From the NCBI GenBank assembly GCA_026008535.1, contig BRKX01000004.1, positions 55,126,501 to 55,190,500 of the forward strand: DNA of 64,000 bases, written 5' to 3'. The DNA is from Perilla frutescens. Lineage: Eukaryota > Streptophyta > Magnoliopsida > Lamiales > Lamiaceae. How positions within the stretch are numbered: position 1 is the first letter of the stretch; the number at the start of each line of letters is the position of its first letter. A model generated the notes under the pieces. It saw only the letters and a list, made by a program, of their open reading frames with translations. It had not been told where the DNA came from and searched no databases. The translations under genes and the position numbers were made by a program. Shown here in pieces: positions 23,361-33,374 of the stretch.

Positions 23361-24187
23361 TTTAATACAGCACATATATACACACATATATATACATATC
23401 CAATACATAAATATGCAGATGTGAAGATATAAATGAAAACACATTATTATCATAACATACAGTTTCATAATTTTCATTGCACATTTATATACACATAATA
23501 AACAACAAATACATTTATATAACAATTTTAAATACAACAATATATAATTACAGCAATATATAATTAATATATTGTATTAAATAAAACAAAAGTAAAAGAA
23601 ATAAATATATATATATATAAGAAAAAGTTCAATAAAATAATTAAGTAATCCATACTATATAAAAATACAATGCAGATTTTTTTTTTAAATATTTATAAAA
23701 TTAATAATGCCATTTTTTTATTTAAAGAAAATTAAATTATACCATAAAGATTAAATAATACAGCTACGTTTTCTCATCAAAAAATAATATTAAGAAGGAA
23801 TAGATCAAATATGCAAAAAAAAACCCTTTACTGGACAGCTTAAAAAATAAATTATCTAAAAATATGCATAAAATAAAATAAATTATCTGAAAATATGCAT
23901 AAAATATATAATAAAATAAAGCAGAAATAATTTTTTTAAAAAAGAAAGAAAGTTAGTGGGTAGTGTAAGAAGATGCAAAACCGCCATCCATATTCAAAGA
24001 AATTTAAATATTTAAATTTCAGATGAAGACACATTTTAACCAAAAACAAAAATGAAAAACACAGGGATGCAACATACAATTTCAAATGGCACATATGGAC
24101 AAAAAAAAGGAGATTGATGTCACACTCATGTCCAGGTATGTTTAAATCATAATTTAGTTTTAATCAGATGATAAAAAAAATTTATAT
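22241..24187. other. Helitron internal spacer with a second Helitron-type 5' end
   Basis: No gene recognised. At 23649, after an A, TCCATACTATATAAAAATAC closely matches the element's own 5' end, as if a second Helitron start were embedded. A more balanced stretch at 22790-23010 (ACGGGGGCGCAGGGGGTCAC and flanks) stands out from the AT-rich surroundings but has no recognisable coding content. A TA microsatellite lies at about 23330-23358. The coding sequence that should form the N-terminus of Rep is missing from this spacer. Confidence 0.5.
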
Positions 24188-27100
24188 TTGAAAAATTCCG
24201 CAACTCAAGGAAGACGAGTTATCTTGCCTTCCACATTCACTGGAGGAGCTCGATATATGATTCAAAATTACCAAGATGCTATGGCTATTTGTCAGTGGGC
24301 TGGATATCCAAATCTATTCATCACATTCACATGCAATCCAAAGTGGCCAGAAATTGTAAGATATGTGCAGGAAAAAGGATTGAAACCTGAAGATCGTCAC
24401 GATATTGTTTGTGGAGTGTTCAAAATGAAGTTGGACAGTTTAATTTATGATCTGCGCCAAAACAATGTCTTTGGAAATGTTAAAGCAGGTACGTGTTAAT
24501 TTTTTTCAAATTATTCTATGAAACTTTTATTTTAATATAACTTACTTTTTTTTTACTTTCAATTATAGTGGTATACACCGTTGAATTTCAAAAGAGAGGC
24601 CTTCCACATGTGCATATCTTGCTTTTCATATCCAAAGAGGATCAGAATCGAGGATTAGAAATGATTGACCAAATTATATCAGCTGAAATACCTGATGAAA
24701 ACCTAGATCCACAATATTACACAGCTGTACAGGATTTCATGTTTCATGGTCCATGTGGTGTTGCGAAAAAAAATTCACCTTGCATGAGAAATGGACGTTG
24801 CAATAAATACTTTCCAAAGAAATTTACTGAGACAACAAACACGGATGAAGATGGATATCCAATATATAGACGCAGGGATAATGGAAGAACAATTTTGAAG
24901 AATGGAATGCTGATGGATAATAGATATGTGGTTCCTCACAATCGATTCCTTCTGATGAAGTATGCTGCTCATATAAATGTGGAATGGTACAATCAGTCAA
25001 GATCAATAAAATATTTGTTCAAATATGTGAACAAAGGTCACGATTGTGTTACCGCAGCATTTTATCAGACTGCTCAAGATGAAGAAAGTGGAAAAAATAT
25101 TGATGAAATAAGTATGTACTATGATTACAGATATATTTTCCCCTGAGAGGCTGCATGGAGAATATTTGGATTTCAAATTCAATATAAATATCCTCCCGTT
25201 GAGAGATTAAGTTTTCATCTTGAAAATGAACAGACAATTTTCTTTGAAGATTCTACTTCAATTGATGATGTCCTCAATAGACCAACGGTTCATGAAAGTA
25301 TGTTTTTAGCTTGGTTTGAAGCCAATAAGAAGTATCCGGAGGCGCGGAAACTTACTTATGTTCAATTTCCAACAATGTTTGTTTGGAAAAAAGCTACAAA
25401 AGAATGGGTACCGAGGAAAAAAAATTTCTCAATTGGAAGAATTTTCTTTGTTCCACCGGGCAGTGGGAAAATGTATTATTTGAGATGTTTACTTAATGTA
25501 GTGTGGGGCCCTACGTGTTATGAAGACATCAGAAAAATTAATGGTGCGCAGTATGCTTCATTTAAAGATGCATGTTATGCTTTGGGATTGTTAGATGACG
25601 ATAAAGAATTTATTGATGGGATTGTCGAAGCAAGTTATTGGTCATCTGCTGAATCTCTCAGAAAGTTATTTGTTACATTGTTAGCCTCTGATTCAATTGG
25701 ACGTCCAGAAGTTGTGTGGAATAATTGTTGGATGTATTTAGCAGATGATATATTATATAAACAACGATCAATACTGCAACACCCTGGTACTTCAAATTAT
25801 AATTGCTTAATCTTTGTTTAACTGTTGCATAATATATTAAATTCCATTATTAACTATTCTTATAATTGTACAGAATTGCACTTGACTAATGAACAAATTC
25901 AAAGTTATTGTCTGGTGGAAATTGAAAAGTTGATGAAGAGTTTTGGAAGGACTTTACGAGAATTTGAAGGTATGCCATTTCCAAGTTCTGACTTTTTTCA
26001 ATCTCAGGAAAATAGATTGATAAATGATGAAATGAGATATGATAGGACGGAATTGGAAAATGATCACAAAGTGTTTGTTAGCAAACTAACAGATCAACAA
26101 CACAATGTGTATCGAATTGTATTGGATGCTATATCATTGGAATCAGGGGGCATGTTCTTTCTGTATGGATACGGAGGTACTGGAAAGACATTCATATGGA
26201 AAACATTATCAACAGCATTGAGATCAAAAGGAGAAATAGTTTTAAATGTTGCATCAAGTGGTATTGCTTCTATATTATTACCAGGTGGACGGACAGCGCA
26301 TTCAAGATTTAAGATACCGTTAAATCCAAACGAGGATTCCACCTGTAATATTATCCAAGGAAGTCCGCTAGCAGAACTGATTCTTAGATGCAAGCTGATA
26401 ATTTGGGATAAGGCGCCTATGATGCACAAATACTGCTTTGAAGCTTTGGATCGAACACTTCGAGATATAATGCGTGTATCTGATTCTTCAAATGCATGTA
26501 GAATTTTTGGAGGAAAAACAATCATTTTTGGAGGAGATTTTCGACAGATCTTACCAGTTATTCCAAAAGGAAGCAGACAGGATATTGTTAATGCCACAAT
26601 AAATTCTTCTTATTTGTGGAAAGACTGTCGAGTCTTAAGATTAACAAAAAATTTAAGACTGTCGAATTTGGGGCCTAATGATGTAGCTGATGAGGTTGAA
26701 CAATTTGCAAATTGGATTGCTGGTATTGGAGACGGTACAATCGGTGGCCCAAATGATGGACATGTGAATATTGACATCCCTGATGATATTGTATTGAAAT
26801 GGTCAGGAGATCCAATTTCAGCAATTGTTCATAATACTTTTCCATCATATGATACTGATATTGCAGATTCAACTTATCTACAAGAACGAGCAATTCTTGC
26901 ACCAACTTTAAATGCGGTTGAATCTGTAAATCAATACATGCTTTCTCTGAACAAGCGTGAGGGCAGATTGTATTTAAGTTGTGACTCGACATGCAACTCA
27001 GATAACACTACGGGTTTGCTGCAAGAAGTTCATACTCCGGAATTCTTAAACAGTATAAGATACTCAGGGGTTCCGAATCATGAATTATTTTTGAAAGTAG

Positions 27101-27525
27101 GTACTTCTGTTATGTTGTTGAGAAACATAGATCATGCAAATGGTTTATGTAATGGGACTCGATTGATGATCACAAGGCTTGGCAAACATGTTGTCGAAGC
27201 AAGATTTATCAGTGGCCAAAATGCACAGCAAATGGTACTAATTCCAAGAATGTCTCTTACGCCTGCTGATCCCAGATTGCCATTTAAGTTTCAGAGAAGG
27301 CAATTTCCTCTGATGCCCTCATATGCAATGACGATAAACAAGAGCCAAGGACAATCACTGTCTCACGTTGGTTTATTGTTGCAGAAGCCAGTATTCACTC
27401 ATGGACAATTCTATGTTGCTGTTTCAAGGGTTAGAAGTCGTGGTGGATTGAAAATCTTACTTGATGATAATGATACAAATACCACCACAAATGTTGTATA
27501 TAGAGAAGTTTTTCAGAATTTGTAA
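24188..27525 (+). pseudogene. Helitron Rep/helicase (HUH endonuclease plus PIF1-like helicase), 5'-truncated and mutated
   Basis: Exons about 24188-24488, 24569-25786 and 25874-27525. The Rep part shows the Helitron-like N domain (LPSTFTGGARYM; FITFTCNPKWPEI), the HUH nuclease motif (RGLPHVHIL) and the twin-tyrosine region (SIKYLFKYVNKG). The helicase part shows Walker A (GYGGTGKT, about 26170), motif III (FGGDFRQILPV) and the C-terminal motifs (MTINKSQGQSLSHVG; FYVAVSRVRSRGGL). Damage: the Rep N-terminus is absent; TGA at 25144-25146 replaces a Cys codon; and the Walker B box reads IIWDKAPM where the family has DEAPM, so the catalytic Glu is Lys. It ends at a natural stop. Confidence 0.9.
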
Positions 27526-27885
27526 AATTCCTGCTTTTTTTTTAATAGTAAATTTGATTTTTCATAGCATAAAGTATATATAATTTAAATATGAATTAAT
27601 ATTCATTTAAAATGTTAAGAATTATATAAGTACCTATTATATATATGTGTGTGTGTGTGTGTGTCATGTAAAATTTGTGTTAATAATTGATTTGTTAAAA
27701 TTAATAATTATTAGCGATCAATTTTATAAATTTATAAAAAAATTAAATACCAATATATGTAAAATTACAGAGAAATATAACATAATTTTAAATTTAAATA
27801 TATTTGTATTGCAAATAACGCAACGGTGAAATAACAATTCGCTTCCACCGTGCAACGTACGTCTCACATCCCGCGTTACTTCCAT

Positions 27886-27911
27886 CGCGCAACGCGCGGA
27901 CACTGTACTAG
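27886..27911 (+). terminator. Helitron 3' hairpin and CTAG end
   Basis: Stem CGCGC/GCGCG with loop AAC, then GACACTGTA and CTAG. In Helitrons this hairpin near the CTRR end signals termination of rolling-circle transfer. A second small palindrome, CCGTGCAACGTACG, lies 40 bases upstream. Confidence 0.88.
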
Positions 27912-28739
27912 TAGGTAAATAAAAAGGAAAAAAAAATATAACAGGCGTAATTAATGATCCTACAAATTAAAGCGCGCAATTTAAAAAAATCATGATCAAT
28001 CTTCAATTTTATGGTAATAATTAAAGTATATCAAATAAGTATTCGAATTGGAAACTGTACCCAAAATTGGGCAAGAAATCATATTTCTTCCAAACAAAAA
28101 GAAAATAAATAGCAAAGAAAAATATACATATGAAGAAACAAAGGAGAAGGGATATTTTTCCTACAAATGGGACATTAATGTCATTTACTTTACTGCATTT
28201 CATGTCAATCCCCACCACTTCCATATGCGATAAGATCATTTAATCTGCTTTCTATATATATCTCATTATAAAATTCATGACTATTGTTATAAAAATAAAC
28301 TTTATTATAATATAATCAATCCTAATTACATTTATTGATAAGAATTGAAATTGAAGAAAAATAAAATAAAGAACAACTAATGACTAATTAAATTGATATT
28401 GGGACACCAAGTAAGATATATGCATAAAGTGAATTATATAATTTTACTTACTTCCGTATGTCTTAATTAAAGAACCACGTAGAAATAATACTAAAAATAT
28501 GCTATGATGTATTTCATCGTTGTTCGCGTGTAAATAATTATTAATAATATCGATCTCACTATAACTCATCTGCAATATACATACACACACACACACAAAC
28601 AGCTAGATAAAAATAAAAGAAAAATAAATGTTACGATGATCAGGCCATGATATATAGCATATAAATCTGCAAATTAAAACCCGAATTCATCATATTTAAA
28701 TATTTCAGAAAAGTTGAAGTAATTAGAGATTGATAGAAA
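27912..28739 (+). promoter_or_regulatory. Upstream region of TBL copy 3
   Basis: From about 28000 this matches the regions upstream of copies 2, 4 and 5 (CTTCAATTTTATGGTAATAA; TTCCTACAAATGGGACATTAATG) and includes the conserved block at 28194-28233. Compared with the other copies, the interval from that block to the ATG is longer by about 250-330 bases. No gene is seen. Confidence 0.55.
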
Positions 28740-31605
28740 ATGAGTATTGCCGCAACATGGAAAGATATGCTAAAATGCATACACCTAGCCATCATAATCA
28801 TGTTTGCTTCATTCGTTGCATCTCTTTATCTAACTAGCAACACTAACAACGCTGTCAGCCCAGAAAACCTAGTTTTTTTCAAACAACATGAAACAACTCT
28901 TACTAAAAATAGCACCCTTCCAAGCTGCAACTTCTTTTCTGGTAGATGGGTTTACGACGACGTATCGTACCCTCTTTACAAAGAGGGAACGTGTGATGTG
29001 ATTGGGGAGGAGTTTTCTTGTGAAAAAAATGGGAGAAATGATTTAAAATATCAGAACTGGAGATGGCAACCTCATCACTGTGATCTTCCGAGGTTGTTAT
29101 AAGTTATAACTAGTACTTTTCGTTAATTAGAGTTTTCGTGTTTGCCACTTTTTCGCAATGTAGTTGGGGGTTGAGGGATTGAACGTACGTTCATCATTTC
29201 CATATTTTTATCGAGGTTAATTTTCTCCTCTGCCCGTGGTTTTTTCATGTCTTGAATATTTCCACGTTAAATCAAGTACTGTTCTTGCTTTTCATAAATC
29301 TCGTTTGCCGTCATCAATTCATAATATTTTTGTTGATGATCGTGTTGTTTTAATTAATGAACTGGTGATTTTTTTATTATTATTTATTTTTTGTATGTTT
29401 GTAGGTTTGATGGGGTAGCATTATTGGAGAAATTACGAGATAAAAGGCTGGTATTTGTGGGAGATTCCTTGTGCAGAAATCAATGGAGGTCCTTGCTTTG
29501 CCTAATCAACCCATATTTTCCACTGTCAACCAATAAAACAGTGTATTATGAAGACCACTTTTTAAATCTACACGTGAAGGTAATACTAATATATATACAC
29601 ACACACATACACGAGATCGATCGTGTTTCAATCTCGTTTTTCATATGTGAAGGATTACAATGCAACGATCGCGTTTTACTGGGCTCCATATCTGGTGGAG
29701 TCCAATTGTGATGACCCATTTAACCACAAATCAAAAGAACATTTGATACGAATTAAATCTATAGAGAAGCATGGTCGACATTGGATTAATGCAGATATAC
29801 TTATATTTGACTCATTCGTGTGGTGGTTTCCTAATTTGACAATCGTGTAAGTATTTCATTTCTACCATACCTATGTTATTACTACTATTATTATTTTGTA
29901 TTAAATTAAACGATAATTATTTTCTTGTATATTTATGTGAGGGTACATATGCATATTCATTGTGTTAATTATATATTGAAATCTCACATGAAAATCTTTA
30001 TTCTCGCGATTTTTATTTTATTTCTACGTCGATTCCACACTAGATGGAGTCCATTTGACATCCCAAATCCAATATACAAAAACGTGATCTCAGACCGCCC
30101 ATTTCAAATTGCTATCGACACTTGGGCAGATTGGTTGGAATTTCATATCGATCGAAATAAAACCAAGATTTTTTTCATGAGCAGCTCACCTTATCAACCA
30201 GGGTATGTACGTAATGTTACCCTACACACTTATCGTGACCACCTTGCATAATATATTGCTTTAAAATTTCTTACAATTTTTCGAACGCTTTTCAAAGGTT
30301 TTAATTTCTTTCTTGCTCCCCCCCCCCCCCACCCCCCGCAAATTGTGTCTTCGAAGAATTGTTATTTATAATTGCTAGATATTTTGTTTTGCTACATTCA
30401 CATTAAAGCTATATATATATTGGTTATAATAAAAATTTATGTTGATGTGAAAACGTGCGGACTGTGCTTGTTTAGTGTACTTTTAGTGCTTTTCTTACTG
30501 TATTTTGGTGCTAAAAGCATCTAGCACCAAAACACAATAAGAAAAGCATTAAAAAAAATTAGCATCAAAATACATAAAAAAAGCACAGTTCGCAATTTTC
30601 ACACCAAGATAAGTTTTTATTTGAACCAATTCCTATATATATATATATATATATATTAGAATTTCGTCCGTGCGAGTATAGCTTGTATTGATATAAGTTG
30701 ATAACTTTAATCATTTATCACAATTTTTTCAATCAAATTAATTATGTTATTCTCAATTAAATTATATTGATTCTCATTTTTCTTCTATATATATATACAA
30801 ACATGTTGAACATCACGTAGCTAGCTAGCCCGTGTATATTTAAATTTGATTAATAAACCATTTAATATTCAATTACTTAAATAAAAAATAATATAGTGAT
30901 ATATAATTGGGAAAACTAGTCACTTTAAGATATTGAAAACATTTTATAGCCAAAAATTTTAAAATACCCTTCAATCGCATGTAATCTAAAGGTCATTTTT
31001 GTCCATACCAGATCCCCTATGACATCTCCTGTGTCAAACATTTTTTTAAAAAAATGTATTTATAATTTCATTTTATTTATTTATTATTTTTTATTTATTC
31101 AGGATTCATCCTTCCCCGATTAAAGAATATTAATAAAAGTTAAAAAAATAGTTATAATACACAGAATGTAACGCTATTTATACATAATTAAAAATCATGT
31201 TGTTAAGTTTGTGGTTGTGGTCGTGACGGTCGACTAATAAATTAAATATGTGTCGACATGAAATGCAGAACATCGATTTGGATCACTAGTGGGGCATGCT
31301 ACAACACGACCGAGCCAATATTTGACGATCGGTTTTGGGGAGAGCTCCCAAAATTGAAAATGAAGTGTGTTGAATCAACGATAGAGAAACTTCAACAAAG
31401 AGGAGTGAAAGTTGTATATTTGAATATAACTCAATTATCTTCTTATAGAGAGGACGCACATCCATCAATTTACGTGCCAGATTGGAAAAGTATAGATCCC
31501 AAACTCAGAGACACCAACGTACTATCAGATTGTTTGCATTGGTGTCTTCCCGGAGTGCCCGATATTTGGAACCAGATTCTTTATGCCTATATTATGGAAC
31601 CCTAA
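28740..31605 (+). CDS. TBL/PMR5-type polysaccharide O-acetyltransferase, array copy 3 (5 exons)
   Basis: Exons 28740-29092, 29405-29579, 29653-29846, 30044-30202 and 31269-31605; all GT-AG; 405 residues, frame intact. Signal-anchor at about 12-32, first domain Cys63 (CNFFSGRWVYDD), GDS Ser139, DxxH Asp381/His384 (DCLHWCLPGVPDIW). Expected Golgi type II topology. It is closest to copy 2 in the N-terminal part and stem. Array-specific changes are present: SPYQ for SPTH and YREDAHPS for YRKDGHPS. The start codon is chosen by the shared GATAGAAAATGAG leader and by the anchor. Intron 4 (1066 bases) holds a fold-back repeat. Substrate not determinable; a wall glycan acetyltransferase is the family expectation. 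Confidence 0.9.
30428..30622. repeat. Fold-back (MITE-like) repeat in intron 4 of TBL copy 3
   Basis: Two arms form a long imperfect hairpin: AATAAAAATTTATGTTGATG / TAGTGCTTTTCTTACTGTAT against their complements on the right (ACAATAAGAAAAGCATTAAA; CACCAAGATAAGTTTTTATT). No clear target duplication, so superfamily unknown. Confidence 0.65.
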
Positions 31606-33374
31606 TTTTTATTTTTGGTTTTAATTATATTAATTATTAGATTTCTTTTCCTTTATCTTTTTTGTACGTGAGAAGTTGGAAATTTTTCATCGTTGTTAGA
31701 GTGCATTAGGGCTTTCAAATACTATTCCAAATTCGTGTATCGCTACAAAATTGTGAAATGAAGTTGGAAATATCAAATATGTCACTTGATCGATATTATT
31801 AATTAATATGATGTTTATATATGGTAAATTATATTGTGAAAATCAATCATTTCACACACGCACGCACGCGCGCACACATATATATATACACACACATATG
31901 TACCATTCTATTTTTCTCGTGATGAGGAGAAATATGTAACGGCATGTCACGAATGTGGTTTAATTAGGTGATATCATCCATATATGTGCAATGCAGTAGT
32001 TTGCAAAATAAGTAATGTATGGCAAATTTGCGCTAAAAATTATTGATAATAACATTCAAATTCATAACTTTTCAGTCACATATTCACTCTATCAAAAATA
32101 TATTGTGAACAACTTTACTATGATCTAATATATATAACAATACTATGTTTCGGAAAATGATCAGTGAAGCTAGCTAAAAAAAAAAATTGTATAATGGAGG
32201 AAGGCCATTGAAAATTCGGTTGATAAAATGTAGTAAAATTTACAGTCCATTTAACTTCTCACAATCCTCAATATTTAATTATAAAATATATAAATAAATG
32301 TGATAACATTTTTTTAACTTTTAGCCCTCAAAACACATAAAATCTTACAATATAGCCTCAGTCTTTTCTTATATAACTAAAAAAGGAAAAAAGAGAAACG
32401 TTAAAGAACATATATACAAAAAATTGCATGGCCAACTTTCTAAAAGTAATAAAATAATTAGAAAATAAGAACGAGGGTGTGCATGGCGCAAGGCTGGTGA
32501 ATCGCCCAATTTATTATTATAGTTGTTGTTGTGGTTGTTGTTATCTTTGTTGTCGTTGTTTGATCTCTAATTTTTATTAGTTTTTAGTACTTGCATCATC
32601 TATTTTGATTAATTTCTATAATAACGACAGATAAGGTTGAAAGAGTTTTTTTTTTTTTTTTTTTGTTAACATGAGTTTTTTAGTTACTTTAAAAAAATCA
32701 TATTTTTTTAGTTGGAGATGGGAGGATTGAGATTTCGTACCGGTCTCTCAATCAGCCTTACAAAAGGGAGAAATACCAACTAATTAAGCTACATGCATGC
32801 TAGTATATTTTTTTTCATTAACATTAATTCGTTGCATAATTCATCCTAGATACAAAGTAATTTGATAAGCAACTCAAAAAATCCATGATCTATCTTCGAT
32901 TTTATGGCATAGCATATCAAATGAAGATTCGAAATTGGAAAACGTTTCGAAAAAGTGAGCAATAAATTGGAAAACATTTCGTAAAAGTGAGCAATAAATT
33001 GGAAAACGTTTAGTAAAAGTGAGCAACAAATCTTATTTCTTGCAAACAAATATATATTAAGAAACAAAGCAAAGAGAAGATTTTTCCAAAAATTAATGGG
33101 ATAATGCCATTTATATATACTAGTGCATTTCATGTCGTTCCCCACAACTTCCATATGTCTAATTAATTCACAAACCACAAATAATACTACAAATATGTTA
33201 TCTTGTACAATTATCACGTGTAAAATATTATTTATAACATAAACTCATGTCCAAAAAAGAAATATTACAAAATAGGTAAAAATAAAAAATGAATGCTAGC
33301 TACAGATCAGCTCATCGTGATATAGCATATGTATAAATCTGCAAAACTTAAATTCATCATATCATAATTTCACA
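31606..33374 (+). other. Spacer between TBL copies 3 and 4
   Basis: Nothing coding seen. It holds the 3' flank of copy 3, a CACACG/TATA microsatellite (about 31855-31892), a T-run near 32647-32664, and from about 32580 a stretch duplicated upstream of copy 5 (see 37792-38065 and 43006-43433). The conserved array block is at 33124-33161. Within 32930-33030 a unit of roughly 33 bases (TTGGAAAACGTTTCGAAAAG type, with AGTGAGCAATAAA) repeats three times. Confidence 0.6.

Larger units (their letters stand above)
18088..27911 (+). mobile_element. Helitron (rolling-circle transposon), 9.8 kb, with RPA-like and Rep/helicase genes
   Basis: 5' end TCTATACTATATATAAAAAC preceded by A; 3' end CTAG at 27908-27911 followed by T, so it sits between A and T with no duplication, as Helitrons do. 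Nine bases before CTAG lies the hairpin CGCGC-AAC-GCGCG. It carries both genes typical of plant Helitrons on the plus strand: an RPA70-like gene and a RepHel gene. Both are damaged, so it is non-autonomous now. A second 5'-end-like sequence at 23649 suggests a compound origin. It lies between TBL copies 2 and 3. Confidence 0.92.

Noticed and set aside
23238..23540. 100-residue minus-strand frame rich in Tyr, Ile and Cys
   Set aside because: Produced by TATA/CACA microsatellite DNA; low-complexity translation.
24775..26992. Antisense frames opposite the Helitron Rep/helicase
   Set aside because: Shadows of the sense coding sequence, which has clear motifs.
32930..33030. Short tandem repeats considered as a CRISPR-like array
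   Set aside because: Only three imperfect units without spacers, in plant nuclear DNA; a simple local duplication.
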